Positions 39,819 to 48,867 of a stretch of 64,000 nucleotides of DNA are shown here, piece after piece. The notes beneath the pieces are model-generated. The model was not told where the DNA came from. It did not search any database and saw only the letters and a list, made by a program, of their open reading frames with translations. Numbering within the stretch: the first letter of the stretch is position 1; every line of letters starts with the position of its first letter. Position numbers and translations under genes: made by a program. The stretch covers positions 84,011-148,010 of the forward strand of contig JACPZW010000015.1 in assembly GCA_016195265.1 (NCBI GenBank), given 5' to 3'. This DNA comes from Acidobacteriota bacterium. GTDB lineage: Bacteria > Acidobacteriota > Vicinamibacteria > Vicinamibacterales > CAVVIG01.

Positions 39819-40459
39819 CTCTTCACCGAAATTGACACGCCGTCGCGCAGCGGCACGACCGACGTCGTCAACTGCGGATGCGACGCGACGCGCTCGTTGT
39901 ATTCCGCGATGGCGCGCGTGTCGTCGCCGTTCTTCACCTCCGTGGTGAATCCCGGAACGACCGTTCCGTCCCACAACACATTATCGGTGACGAGCAGTCC
40001 ACCGGGCCGCAGCAGCGCGACCAGCCGATCCAGCAGAAGCGTATAGAGCGACTTCGCGCCGTCCTGGAAGATCAGATCGAACGGCCCGGCCACTTTGGCG
40101 ACCATCCGCTGCGCGTCGCCGACGATCACGTTCACGCGATCGGTCAGCCCGGCCCGCGCGAAATTCTCACGCGCTTCCCGCGCGCGCTCGGGATCCATCT
40201 CCATCGTGAACAGCATGCCGCCCGCCGGCAGCGCGCCCGCGAGCCAGATGCCCGAGTACCCAATCGCGGTCCCGATCTCGAGGATGCGCATCGCGTCGAC
40301 GGACGTCGCGAGCACGCGCAGCAGCACACCGACTTCCGCGTCCACCAGCGGCAGCCCCCGCACGGCGTTGACGCGCGCGATGTCGTCGAGCACCGCGTCG
40401 CTCGCGCGATTGAGCCCCGCCAGATACCGCTCGACCGCGTCCGGAACGATGATGCCCAT
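39809..40459 (-). CDS. SAM-dependent O-methyltransferase (class of CCoAOMT/COMT)
   Basis: 216 residues. ILEIGTAIGYSGIWLA (SAM motif I), MEMDPERAREARENF (ribose-binding acidic residue), FQDGAKSLY and LLVTDNVLWDG (metal-site Asp-Asn) match the cation-dependent O-methyltransferase family. Substrate (catechol-like, or a small metabolite) is unknown. The last residues KRSG and the stop are inside the GTCCGGCT repeat. ATG at 40459. Confidence 0.88.
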   Translation of the reverse strand: MGIIVPDAVERYLAGLNRASDAVLDDIARVNAVRGLPLVDAEVGVLLRVLATSVDAMRILEIGTAIGYSGIWLAGALPAGGMLFTMEMDPERAREARENFARAGLTDRVNVIVGDAQRMVAKVAGPFDLIFQDGAKSLYTLLLDRLVALLRPGGLLVTDNVLWDGTVVPGFTTEVKNGDDTRAIAEYNERVASHPQLTTSVVPLRDGVSISVKRSG

Positions 40460-40473
40460 AAAACGCTATTCTA

Positions 40474-40556
40474 GTCGTTAGTCATTGGTCGTTGGTCGTT
40501 GGTCACGCGGGCCTCACGACCAATGACTAACGACGAACGACCAACGATCAACGACC
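40474..40556. repeat. tandem-armed hairpin (GTCGTTGGTC / GACCAACGAC units)
   Basis: GTCGTTAGTCATTGGTCGTT and following units (40474-40505) are inverted as ACGACCAATGACTAACGACG and following units (40516-40556). The right arm runs directly into the pyruvate kinase ATG at 40557, so the start codon and the ribosome-binding region are sequestered in the hairpin. Confidence 0.75.
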
Positions 40557-41972
40557 ATGCGCCACACCAAGATCATCGCGACCGTCGGTCCCGCCAGCGA
40601 CTCCGACGTCATGCTCGACGCGTTGATCGCGGCCGGCGCCGACGTCTTCCGGCTGAACTTCTCGCACGGCACGCACGAGTCGCACGCGGCGACATTCGCG
40701 CGCATTCGCGCGGCGGCCGCGCGCGCGTGCCGCGAGGTGGCGATCCTCCAGGACCTCGGCGGCCCGAAGATTCGCACGGGCGCGCTGGAGGGCAGGCGGC
40801 CGCTGCAGGTAAAACCCGGCGAGAAGCTGCGCATCGAGACCGGCGACTTCGCCGGCGGACCCGGTCGCCTCTCCACAACGTTCGCGGGACTCGCGCGCAG
40901 CGTCCGCGCGGGCGACCGACTGCTGCTGGCCGACGGCGTCATTGAACTGAAGGTCGATGCCACCGACGGGCAGGTGATTCAGACGACGGTCGTCGAAGGC
41001 GGACGGATCGGCGAGCACAAAGGCATCAACGCGCCGGGCGTGCCGCTGCCCGCGTCCGCGATCACGCCGAAGGATGTCGACGATCTGAGGTTCGGCCTGT
41101 CGCTCGGCGTGGACCTGATGGCGTTCAGCTTCGTGCAGAGCGCGGCGGATCTGCGTCAGGCGCGCGGGGTGTTGCTGGACGCCGGCGGCGCGGGCGTGCC
41201 GCTGGTCGCCAAGCTCGAGCGGCCGCAGGCGCTCGAGCATCTCGACGAGATTCTCTCGGCGTGCGACGCGGTGATGGTCGCGCGGGGCGACCTCGGGCTG
41301 GAGATGCCGCTCGAGCGCGTGCCGCGCGCGCAGAAGGAAATCACGCGCAGCGCCCGCCGCCACGGCATCCCGGTGATCGTCGCGACGCAGGTCCTCGAGT
41401 CCATGACGATGGAGGCGCGGCCCACGCGGGCGGAAGTGAACGACGCGGCGAACGCCGTCGCGGACGGCGCGGATGCGATCATGCTGTCCGGCGAAACCGC
41501 GGTCGGCACGCACGCGGCGAAGGCGGTCGAGACGCTCGACGCCATCATCCGCGACGCGGAGTCGTCGCCCGAGCCGGGGCCGCGCCTGCCGCCGGTGACG
41601 ACGGTCCACGAAGATCATGAGCAGGCGATCTGCGAAGCCGCGGTGACGCTGGCGGACCGCGCCGACGCGCAGGCGATCGTGGCGGTCACGCGCGGCGGAT
41701 CCACGGCCCGTCGTCTGTCGGCGCTGCGGCCGTGGGCTCCGATCGTCGCCGCGACCGAGCGTGGCGAAACCGCCCGGCGTCTCGCGCTGCACTGGGGCAT
41801 CGCGCCGCTGTGCATGCCCCTCGGCGAGCACCTCGACGCCGCCAGCGCGAGCGTCGGCCGCCGGCTCGTCGCGCAGGCCCTCGTCCAGCCGGGCGCGGCG
41901 GTCGTGTTCGTCAGCGTCAACGCGGATCTCACGCGCCCCGACGCGAACTACCTTAAGATCCAGCGACTCTGA
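40557..41972 (+). CDS. pyk: pyruvate kinase
   Basis: 471 residues. IIATVGPASDS and VFRLNFSHGTHE open the barrel, LVAKLERPQALEHLDEIL holds the catalytic Lys, and MVARGDLGLEMPLERV and IVATQVLESM are the signature segments; the C-terminal allosteric domain ends TRPDANYLKIQRL. It converts phosphoenolpyruvate and ADP to pyruvate and ATP. The start follows a hairpin repeat with no visible Shine-Dalgarno. TGATG joins it to the channel gene. Confidence 0.94.
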   Translation: MRHTKIIATVGPASDSDVMLDALIAAGADVFRLNFSHGTHESHAATFARIRAAAARACREVAILQDLGGPKIRTGALEGRRPLQVKPGEKLRIETGDFAGGPGRLSTTFAGLARSVRAGDRLLLADGVIELKVDATDGQVIQTTVVEGGRIGEHKGINAPGVPLPASAITPKDVDDLRFGLSLGVDLMAFSFVQSAADLRQARGVLLDAGGAGVPLVAKLERPQALEHLDEILSACDAVMVARGDLGLEMPLERVPRAQKEITRSARRHGIPVIVATQVLESMTMEARPTRAEVNDAANAVADGADAIMLSGETAVGTHAAKAVETLDAIIRDAESSPEPGPRLPPVTTVHEDHEQAICEAAVTLADRADAQAIVAVTRGGSTARRLSALRPWAPIVAATERGETARRLALHWGIAPLCMPLGEHLDAASASVGRRLVAQALVQPGAAVVFVSVNADLTRPDANYLKIQRL

Positions 41973-43033
41973 TGCCGCGCGTGCACTATCCGACCGTCGG
42001 CGCCGTCGTGCTCGCGTTCGCCGCCGCCGCCATGCTCGCGCGGATGGCGAGTGTGGTCATTCGCCGCGCGCTCGGCGCGCTGGATTTCGGCGCCGAGAAC
42101 CGCGCGATTGTGGAAGCGCGTTCTCGACAGCTGACGCGCGCGCTCACGGCGGTGGCGTACGGCGTCGCCGCGCTGGCGAGCATTTCGATCGCGCTCGAAC
42201 GGTTCGGCATCAGCGAGCCGGCCTGGAATCCCAGACGCCTCGCGCGCTGGGGCGAGACGCACGGCGTTCACCTCGTCCTGACGATCGTCGGCGCCTTCAT
42301 CGTCGTGCGCGCGGCGAATCTCGCGATCCAGTACCTGCAGCACCGGCTCGGCCGCCGTCACGACGCCGGCGATCACGAGTGGGAACGGCGCGCGAAGACG
42401 CTCGGCGCCATTCTCACGAGCGTCGTGAACGTGAGCGTGGTGTTCGTGGCCACGCTGATGGCGCTCGGCGAGCTGTCGGTCGACGTGATGCCGATTCTGA
42501 CCGGCGCCGGCATCGCGGGACTGGCGATCGGCTTCGGCGCGCAGAACCTCGTGCGCGACGTCATCTCGGGCTTCTTCCTGATTCTCGAAGATCAGGTGCG
42601 CGTCGGCGACATCGCGCGCATCAACGGCACCGGAGGGACGGTCGAGCAGATCAACCTCCGGACGATCGTCGTGCGCGACAACGAGGGCGCCGTGCATGTG
42701 TTTCCCAACGGCACGATCACGGCGCTCGCCAACCTGAGCAAGCAGTACTCGTTCGCCGTCGTCGATCTCAAGATTCCGCCGTCGGAGGACGTCGATCGCG
42801 CGATGGCCGCGCTGCGCGACGTCGGCGATGCGATGGCGAAGGACATGGCGTGGGCGCCGATGCTGCTCGCGCCGATGGAAGCGCCGAGTGTCGAGTCGCT
42901 GACCGGTGGTGGGACGACTGTCCGGATCCGGTGCAAGACGCCGCCGCTCCGCCACGGTACGGTCGCGACCGAATTGCGGCGCCGCGTCCTGACGACGTTC
43001 GCCCAGCGTGGAATCCGATTGTCTGGACGATAG
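41972..43033 (+). CDS. mscS: MscS-family mechanosensitive channel
   Basis: 353 residues. Three to four transmembrane helices (VGAVVLAFAAAAMLARM, LTAVAYGVAALASISIAL, VHLVLTIVGAFIVVRA) lead to the pore helix and beta domain: GAGIAGLAIGFGAQNLVRD, FLILEDQVRVGDIARI, and TVEQINLRTIVVRDNEGAV. It opens on membrane tension to release solutes. The ATG overlaps the pyk stop by one base. It lies in the inner membrane. Confidence 0.92.
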   Translation: MPRVHYPTVGAVVLAFAAAAMLARMASVVIRRALGALDFGAENRAIVEARSRQLTRALTAVAYGVAALASISIALERFGISEPAWNPRRLARWGETHGVHLVLTIVGAFIVVRAANLAIQYLQHRLGRRHDAGDHEWERRAKTLGAILTSVVNVSVVFVATLMALGELSVDVMPILTGAGIAGLAIGFGAQNLVRDVISGFFLILEDQVRVGDIARINGTGGTVEQINLRTIVVRDNEGAVHVFPNGTITALANLSKQYSFAVVDLKIPPSEDVDRAMAALRDVGDAMAKDMAWAPMLLAPMEAPSVESLTGGGTTVRIRCKTPPLRHGTVATELRRRVLTTFAQRGIRLSGR

Positions 43034-43076
43034 AAAAGATTCCCGTCCCCTTTTTCAGATGCTAAATTCATCCCTT

Positions 43077-44453
43077 ATGCGCATTTCTGTCTTCGCTCTC
43101 TGTGCTGCCGCGCTCGTGAGTCTAGCGCCACCCGCGCAGGCTCAGCCCGGCGCGTCCTTCTCCGTGCCGGTCGTCTACCGGAAGCTGCCCAACGGGCTGC
43201 GCGTGGTCATCAGCGAAAACCACGCCGCGCCGGTGGTCGTCGTCGAGGTCATGTACCGCATCGGCTTCCGCATCGAACCGAAGGGCCGCACGGGCTTCGC
43301 GCACCTCTTCGAGCACCTGATGTTCCAGGGCTCCGAGCACGTCGGCAAGTTCGAGCACGTCCGCATCGTCAACGAGAACGGCGGCGTGCTGAACGGATCG
43401 ACGCGCTTCGATCACACGAACTACTTCGAAGTCATGCCGTCGAACGCCCTCGAGGTGGCGATGTGGCTCGAGGCGGACCGGATGCGCTCGCTCAAGATCA
43501 CGCCAGAGAATCTGCAGAACCAGAAAGACGTCGTCTCCGAGGAAGTGCGCGTCAACGTCCTCAACCAGCCGTACGGCGCGTTCGAGTGGCTCGGCCTGCC
43601 GCAGAAGGCGAACACGAACTGGTACAACGCGCACAACTTCTACGGCGACTTGAGCGAGATCCAGGCCGCCACGATCGACGACGTGAAGCACTTCTTCAAC
43701 ACGTACTACGCGCCGAACAACGCGGTGCTCGTCGTGACCGGCGACGCGACCGTGGATGAGGTGATGAAGCTCGCCGCGAAACATTTCGGCGGGATCCCGC
43801 AGCGCCAGCTGCCGCCGCGGCCGGACATCAAGGAGCCTCCGCAGACGAAGGAGAAGTCCTTCACCGAGAGCGACAAGCTCGCGCGCACGCCCGCGCTGGC
43901 GTTCGGCTACCACCTGCCCGATCGGATGACGAAGGACTTCTTCGCGCTGTCGCTGCTCGATCCGCTGCTCGTCAGCGACGAGAGCGCGAAGCTCTATCAG
44001 GCGCTCATCAAGGAAAACCAGATCGCGTCCGACGTCTCAGGCGGCTTCAACTACGGGCTCGGCAACAACTTCGACTACAACGGGCCCATGCTCTACACGT
44101 TCCGCGTCGACTACCGTCCCGACCTCAAGGGCGACGACGTGATGAAGGTCGTGGACAAAGTGATCAGCGCGATTCAGGAGCACGGCATTACGGCCGACGA
44201 GCTGAAGCAGGCGAAAGTGAATTTCCGATCGTCGTTCCTCGAGAACATCGAAGGCGGCAACATCCCCGGCTTCGGCCGATCGGACCTGCTGGCCGCGCTC
44301 GCGCTCTACGATGACGATCCCAATCGCATCAACACGATCCTCGCGGACCTGGACAAGGTAACGACGAGCGACGTGCAGGCGGCGGCGAAGAAGTATCTCG
44401 TCCCCGCGAACCGTACCTCAATCGATCGGCGGCCTGAGGGAGGTGCGAAATGA
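43077..44453 (+). CDS. M16 family zinc peptidase, exported catalytic subunit
   Basis: 458 residues with a signal peptide (RISVFALCAAALVSLAPPAQ, cleavage near AQA). The zinc motif is HLFEH (H76, E79, H80), with the third ligand Glu in KDVVSEEVRVN. It should act in the periplasm or at the surface on peptides. The ATG at 43077 is chosen because it starts the signal peptide; a frame open upstream overlaps mscS. It overlaps the partner gene by ATGA (44450-44453). A second copy of this two-gene arrangement is at 26045-28743. Confidence 0.9.
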   Translation: MRISVFALCAAALVSLAPPAQAQPGASFSVPVVYRKLPNGLRVVISENHAAPVVVVEVMYRIGFRIEPKGRTGFAHLFEHLMFQGSEHVGKFEHVRIVNENGGVLNGSTRFDHTNYFEVMPSNALEVAMWLEADRMRSLKITPENLQNQKDVVSEEVRVNVLNQPYGAFEWLGLPQKANTNWYNAHNFYGDLSEIQAATIDDVKHFFNTYYAPNNAVLVVTGDATVDEVMKLAAKHFGGIPQRQLPPRPDIKEPPQTKEKSFTESDKLARTPALAFGYHLPDRMTKDFFALSLLDPLLVSDESAKLYQALIKENQIASDVSGGFNYGLGNNFDYNGPMLYTFRVDYRPDLKGDDVMKVVDKVISAIQEHGITADELKQAKVNFRSSFLENIEGGNIPGFGRSDLLAALALYDDDPNRINTILADLDKVTTSDVQAAAKKYLVPANRTSIDRRPEGGAK

Positions 44454-45982
44454 TGATTTTCCAGAAGATGTTAACCACAGAGAAGGACACGGAGGTCACG
44501 GAGGTCACGGAGAAGAAGAACAACAACAAGGGTATTACCTCCGTGTCCTCAGTGTCCTCCGTGGTTATTTTCTTGATGTCGGCGCTTGTTTGGATTGCTG
44601 CGAGCGCCTCGGCTCAAGAGCGACCGACAGTCGGCCCGGAGCGCCCCTTCCAGTTGGCGCCGCGCGTCGAGCGAACGCTGCCCAACGGGCTGCGCGTCAT
44701 CGTCGCGCGGCAGGACGCGGTGCCGAAAGTCTCGATCACGCTGACGGTGCTGTCCGGGTACTCGAGCGATCCGGCGGATCTCACCGGCCTCGCGAACTTC
44801 ACGGCCGACGCGATTCAGGAAGGCACGAAGACGCGCACGAGCCGCGAGATCCGCAGGGACGTCTTCGGGATGGGCGGCTCGCTGTCGTCGAACGTGTCGC
44901 AGGACTTCTCGTCGCTCTCGGCGCGCAGTCTCGCGGAGTTTTCACCGCGTCTGATCGAGCTGCTCGCCGACGTCGTCATGAATCCGGTGCTGCCGGCCGA
45001 CGAGATCGCGATCCTGAAGCAGCAGCGGATGCAGAACGCGGCGCAGAGCAAGTCGTCGCCGCAGTTCCTCGCCAACCGTGAGTTCCGGCGCGCCCTGTTC
45101 GGCAATCATCCGTACGCGCGAACGAGCGAGACCGAGGAATCGATCCAGGCCATCACGCGCGACAAGCTCGTCGCGTTCCATCGCGATCACTATCGTCCCA
45201 ACAACGCGTTCGTCATTATCGTCGGCGCCGTCGAGCCCAACGCGGCCATCGCGGCGGTGGAAAAGGCGTTCGGCGCGTGGACGAAGGGCGAAGTGCCGAA
45301 ACCGGCGTTCGCGGCGCCGCCGGCCCCGTCAGCAACAACCGGACGTCACGTCTACTTCATCCAGCGGCCGAACAGCATCCAGTCGTCCATCGCGATGGGC
45401 AACCTTGTCGTCAAGCGCAGCGATCCGCGCTGGTACGAGCTTGCGCTCGGCAACAGCATGTTCGGCGGCGCATTCAACTCGCGCATCGTGCGCAACATCA
45501 GAGAGGAGAAGGGCTATACGTACTCTCCCGGCTCGACGCTGACCGGCTTCGCCGACGCCGGCTTCTACCGCTTCACCGCCGACGTCCGGAATGAAGTCAC
45601 GGGCGCGACGCTGACGGAAGTGTTCAAGGAAATCGACAAGTTCCGCGCCGACGGCAGCGAGCCGGACGAGCTCCAGGGCTCGAAGTCGTACCTGCGCGGC
45701 CTGTTTCCGGTGCAGACCGCGACGCAAGCCGGCCTCGCGGCGACGCTGAACAACGTCTACGTGTTCGACCTCCCGAAGGACTACACGGAGACGTATCGCG
45801 CGAAGATCGCCTCCGTCACGGCGGCGCAGGTGAAGGGCGCCGCGTCCACGCTCCTCGGCTCTGAGAATTCGGTCATCGCCATCGTCGGCGACTGGGCGAA
45901 GGTCAAGGATCAGCTCGGCGCGTTCACGAACATCACGTTCCTCGATCTCGACGGCAAGCCGATCGCACCGCCGGCACAGTGA
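44450..45982 (+). CDS. M16 family peptidase-like partner, exported, with repeat-encoded N-terminus
   Basis: 510 residues. The M16 fold is clear (ERTLPNGLRVIVARQDAVPK, LANFTADAIQEGTKTR, NIREEKGYTYSPGS with the R/Y pair), and the zinc motif is lacking. The signal peptide core VIFLMSALVWIAASASAQ is preceded by about 39 residues, of which 8-39 (for example TTEKDTEVTEVTEKK and ITSVSSVSSVV) are a translated CACGGAGG hairpin repeat. Start ATG at 44450 is fixed by the overlap with the catalytic gene and a GAGGT site. Later ATGs exist, so the mature N-terminus is uncertain. Confidence 0.88.
   Translation: MMIFQKMLTTEKDTEVTEVTEKKNNNKGITSVSSVSSVVIFLMSALVWIAASASAQERPTVGPERPFQLAPRVERTLPNGLRVIVARQDAVPKVSITLTVLSGYSSDPADLTGLANFTADAIQEGTKTRTSREIRRDVFGMGGSLSSNVSQDFSSLSARSLAEFSPRLIELLADVVMNPVLPADEIAILKQQRMQNAAQSKSSPQFLANREFRRALFGNHPYARTSETEESIQAITRDKLVAFHRDHYRPNNAFVIIVGAVEPNAAIAAVEKAFGAWTKGEVPKPAFAAPPAPSATTGRHVYFIQRPNSIQSSIAMGNLVVKRSDPRWYELALGNSMFGGAFNSRIVRNIREEKGYTYSPGSTLTGFADAGFYRFTADVRNEVTGATLTEVFKEIDKFRADGSEPDELQGSKSYLRGLFPVQTATQAGLAATLNNVYVFDLPKDYTETYRAKIASVTAAQVKGAASTLLGSENSVIAIVGDWAKVKDQLGAFTNITFLDLDGKPIAPPAQ
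44471..44567. repeat. CACGGAGGT tandem-armed hairpin inside an M16 gene
   Basis: AACCACAGAGAAGGACACGG with two further GAGGTCACG units (44471-44515), inverted as ATTACCTCCGTGTCCTCAGT and GTCCTCCGTGGTT (44534-44567). Both arms are open in the peptidase frame and lie between its start codon and the signal-peptide core. Confidence 0.85.
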
Positions 45983-46602
45983 GCAATACCGACTACACCT
46001 TTCTCTCGCACTGGCGCATCGAGGGGACGTGCGGCGAGGTCGCCGATGTCCTCGGCGATCCGCTGCAGCTCCCGCGGTGGTGGCCGTCGGTCTACCTCGA
46101 CGTGCGGGAGATCGCGCCGCCCGGCGCGGGCGGTCTCGGCCGCCGCGTCGCGCTGCTGACGAAGGGCTGGCTGCCGTACACCATCACGTGGGAATTCGAG
46201 GTCGTCGCGTCGGATTATCCCAACGGCTTCACGATCGTCGCGAGCGGTGACTTCGACGGCCGCGGGGTCTGGACGTTCGTGCAGGACGGCCCGTTCGTCG
46301 ACGTCACGTACGACTGGCGCCTGCGCGTCCAGAAGCCGCTGCTGAAGCATCTGTCGTTTCTCCTGAAGCCGCTTTTCGAGGCGAATCACCGGTGGGCGAT
46401 GACGCAGGGCGAGCGCAGTCTGTTCCTCGAGCTGCTCCGGCGCCGCGCGGCGTCTGACGCCGCGCGCTCGAGGATTCCGCCGCCGCCGGGTCCGGTCACC
46501 TACGCCGGCGTGGCGATTGTGGTTGGCGGAGTGGCCATAGGAGCGGGGTTGGCTTACTTACTGGTACGGGCTCGAAGACGAGGACGAAAAACTGAAAACT
46601 GA
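45979..46602 (+). CDS. SRPBCC-fold protein with C-terminal membrane anchor
   Basis: 207 residues from GTG at 45979 (GTGA overlap with the M16 gene). A START/SRPBCC-type domain (FLSHWRIEGTCGEVADVLGD, LPRWWPSVYLDVREIA, VDVTYDWRLRVQKP) is followed by a transmembrane helix (VTYAGVAIVVGGVAIGAGLA) and basic tail. It may bind a hydrophobic ligand at the membrane. The final KTEN and stop come from the GAAAACT repeat. Confidence 0.75.
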   Translation: MSNTDYTFLSHWRIEGTCGEVADVLGDPLQLPRWWPSVYLDVREIAPPGAGGLGRRVALLTKGWLPYTITWEFEVVASDYPNGFTIVASGDFDGRGVWTFVQDGPFVDVTYDWRLRVQKPLLKHLSFLLKPLFEANHRWAMTQGERSLFLELLRRRAASDAARSRIPPPPGPVTYAGVAIVVGGVAIGAGLAYLLVRARRRGRKTEN

Positions 46603-46639
46603 AAAGAGAAAACTGAAAAGAGATCAGTTTTCACTTTTC
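46586..46639. repeat. GAAAACT tandem-armed hairpin between convergent genes
   Basis: Units AAAACTGAAAACTGAAAAGA and on to 46623, inverted as TCAGTTTTCACTTTTC (46624-46639). The TGA stops of both flanking genes (46600-46602 on plus, 46631-46633 on minus) fall inside this element. Confidence 0.75.
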
Positions 46640-47095
46640 GAGCAAGCTCTTCATCCCTCCCAGGGCTCGCTCCCAGCCGTGCGCGATCACTTCGTAGTAG
46701 CGCCGCCATCGCGGGCCTTCTTCGTAGCCGTTCTGCGTGACGCGGATGCGCGTGCCGTTGCCCTCGGCCTGCACGGTGATCTCCAGCGCCATGGGACCGA
46801 TCGGATCGCCGTCGGGCGGCAGCCAGAACACGTCGGCGACGAGAAATCCCTGGCTTGGATGAAACTCCATCACGGTGCCGCGCAGCACGCCGCCGAGGCG
46901 TCCGAGGACTTCGTCGCGGAAATCCGTCGGCGGCCACTCGACCGAATACGGCCCGAGCGTGCGCGGCGTCGTCACCGAATGCGCGACCTGCCACCACGCG
47001 TGCAGCGCTTCGGCGTCGAAGAACGCCTTCAGCACGAGGCCCGGCGGCGCGGCGATGACCGCGGTGACGTCGAGAGAGGGTTTGGGGGCCGACAC
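46631..47095 (-). CDS. SRPBCC/AHSA1-like protein
   Basis: 154 residues. LDVTAVIAAPPGLVLKAFFD, LHAWWQVAHSVT and a long C-terminal helix GWERALGGMKSLLEK fit the AHSA1 (Aha1 C-terminal) type of SRPBCC domain. Such domains bind lipids or small hydrophobic molecules. The GTG start (47095) lies in GGGCCGACAC, a decayed palindromic-repeat sequence, and there is no Shine-Dalgarno. The stop is within the GAAAACT repeat. Confidence 0.75.
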   Translation of the reverse strand: MSAPKPSLDVTAVIAAPPGLVLKAFFDAEALHAWWQVAHSVTTPRTLGPYSVEWPPTDFRDEVLGRLGGVLRGTVMEFHPSQGFLVADVFWLPPDGDPIGPMALEITVQAEGNGTRIRVTQNGYEEGPRWRRYYEVIAHGWERALGGMKSLLEK

Positions 47096-47130
47096 GTGTT
47101 CAGTTTGGGCGGAGCAAGCTCCGCCCCTAC
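47085..47130. repeat. GTAG/CTAC palindromic element between AHSA1-like and amidohydrolase genes
   Basis: GGGCCGAC remnant (47085-47092) followed by GTGTTCAG and then GGGCGGAGC-AA-GCTCCGCCC-CTAC (47107-47130). The CTA at 47127-47129 is the complement of the amidohydrolase stop TAG; the GTG start of the AHSA1-like gene lies in the remnant part. Confidence 0.85.
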
Positions 47131-48728
47131 GGTTGACCGGCGGTCGTGCGTGGGCGGCGGTCCGCTCGCGCCTTGGCGACCATCTCTTTCACTTCCCGCA
47201 TCAGCGTCGGCACGTGATACGGAATGCCGTCCTTGATCGTCCACTCGATGCCGCCGCCGTGCGCGTTCTCGACGCGGTCGCCCGGTCCGATCGGCGAGTA
47301 GTTGGACGCGGGCCTGCCGTTCAGCAGCATGACGTCGGTGCCGTACGGGTTGAGCAGCTTGAGGTTGTCGAGCGGATTGCCGTTCACGACGAGGAGATCG
47401 CCGATGAAGCCTTCGCGCACTTTCCCGAGCGTGTCTTCCATGCCGATGAGGCGCGCGCCGTTCCAGGTCGCGTGCTCGATGACCTCGAGCGGATGGAAGC
47501 CGGCCTCTTCGTGCAGCTCGAGCTCGCGCGAGATGCCGAAGCCGTACATCGAGAAGATGTAGCCGGCGTCATCGCCCGTCGTCACGAGCCCGCCCTTGTT
47601 CGCGAACTCGCGCACCGCGTCCATCCAGATCCGGTACTGCTGCCGCCAGCGCGCTTCCTGCGTCGAGGTCCACCCGAAAAAGTAGGAGCCGTGGTTGTCC
47701 ATCGCGCCTTTGAAGTACTCCTCCATCGACGGATGCAGGTAGTCCTTGAACCACGGCTGCTGCTGCGCCCGAAGGAGGTCGCGGCTTGCCTCGTAGATCG
47801 AGAACGTCGGATCCCACGCGACGTGCTTCTCGACCATCATGTCGATGATCCTGTGCAGCCGCTCCGGATCGGCCTGCGCGTAGAGCTCGCCCGCGCGGCC
47901 GAAGCGGTGAACCTCGTTCGCGTAGTTCATGTCGGGCGGGAAGTTCTGGATCCCCCTGAGCGCGGCGTCCGCGACGCCGTAGAAGTGCTCGATCGAATTC
48001 ACGCCCAGCTCGACGTAATCCTTCGCCGTCGTTTCTTCCACGGCGATGTGGGTGGCCGTGCGCAGCCCGAGCGCGTGCGCCTCGTCCATGATCGCTTCGA
48101 GCTGATCGCGATCCACGCCGACGATCTTGAGGCCGTCGGCGCCGCGCTGCTTGATGTCGCGGATCCACTGGCGGATCTCGGCCGGCGATCCGGTGCGGCC
48201 CTTGCTGACGAACGGGTAGACGAGAATCCGCGGCGCGACGATCGTGTGCGCGCGGCTCTCGGCCTGCCACTGCTTCGACTTGTCGAAATCGCCGCCGACT
48301 TCGCGCACCGTCGTGACGCCGGAGGCGAGATACAGATTGCGCTCGTACTGAATCGGCTGCGGGATGCCCGGCTGCCGCTCTTCGTGCCAGTGCATGTGCG
48401 CGTCGATGATGCCCGGCATGACGTACTTGCCGGTGGCGTCGATCACGGAGTCCGGCGCCGCGCGCGACGCGTTGGACACCGGACTCGTGCCCGCCCCGAT
48501 GTACGAAATGAGCCCGTCCTGCACGACGATGTCGACCGGGCCGTACGGCGGCTTGGCGTTGCCGTAGATCACCATCGCGTTCTTGATGACGAGGCGGCGC
48601 GCCGCCTTGGCGTGGATGGCCGGCGTCGCGACCGACTGCTGCGCCTCGGTGCGCAACGTCAGCAGGCCCGCGACGGCGAGGCCCGCGAACGACATAAGGA
48701 AAGCGCGACGGTGCGAGGCTCGGATCAT
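47127..48728 (-). CDS. exported amidohydrolase
   Basis: 533 residues from ATG at 48728 (AAGGAG upstream). An Arg-rich start ASHRRAFLMSFAGLAVAGLL looks like a Tat-type signal. The metal-dependent hydrolase barrel is marked by GKYVMPGIIDAHMHWHEERQ (two His ligands), EHFYGV, GDDAGYIFSMYG and the composite domain VGNGNPLDN-like end. It may be an imidazolonepropionase-type or peptidase-like amidohydrolase; the substrate is unknown. The stop codon TAG is the head of the palindromic repeat at 47130. Confidence 0.85.
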   Translation of the reverse strand: MIRASHRRAFLMSFAGLAVAGLLTLRTEAQQSVATPAIHAKAARRLVIKNAMVIYGNAKPPYGPVDIVVQDGLISYIGAGTSPVSNASRAAPDSVIDATGKYVMPGIIDAHMHWHEERQPGIPQPIQYERNLYLASGVTTVREVGGDFDKSKQWQAESRAHTIVAPRILVYPFVSKGRTGSPAEIRQWIRDIKQRGADGLKIVGVDRDQLEAIMDEAHALGLRTATHIAVEETTAKDYVELGVNSIEHFYGVADAALRGIQNFPPDMNYANEVHRFGRAGELYAQADPERLHRIIDMMVEKHVAWDPTFSIYEASRDLLRAQQQPWFKDYLHPSMEEYFKGAMDNHGSYFFGWTSTQEARWRQQYRIWMDAVREFANKGGLVTTGDDAGYIFSMYGFGISRELELHEEAGFHPLEVIEHATWNGARLIGMEDTLGKVREGFIGDLLVVNGNPLDNLKLLNPYGTDVMLLNGRPASNYSPIGPGDRVENAHGGGIEWTIKDGIPYHVPTLMREVKEMVAKARADRRPRTTAGQP

Positions 48729-48867
48729 GCGAGGACAGCTCCTTGGGGACGATGACGACGCGCGATCATAACCCACGGGATGAATTTGGTCATTGGAAGG
48801 TGGTCCCATGGACTCGATAACCAGATGACCGGATAACCCAATTCGTCCAGATGGTAAAGTCATCCTT

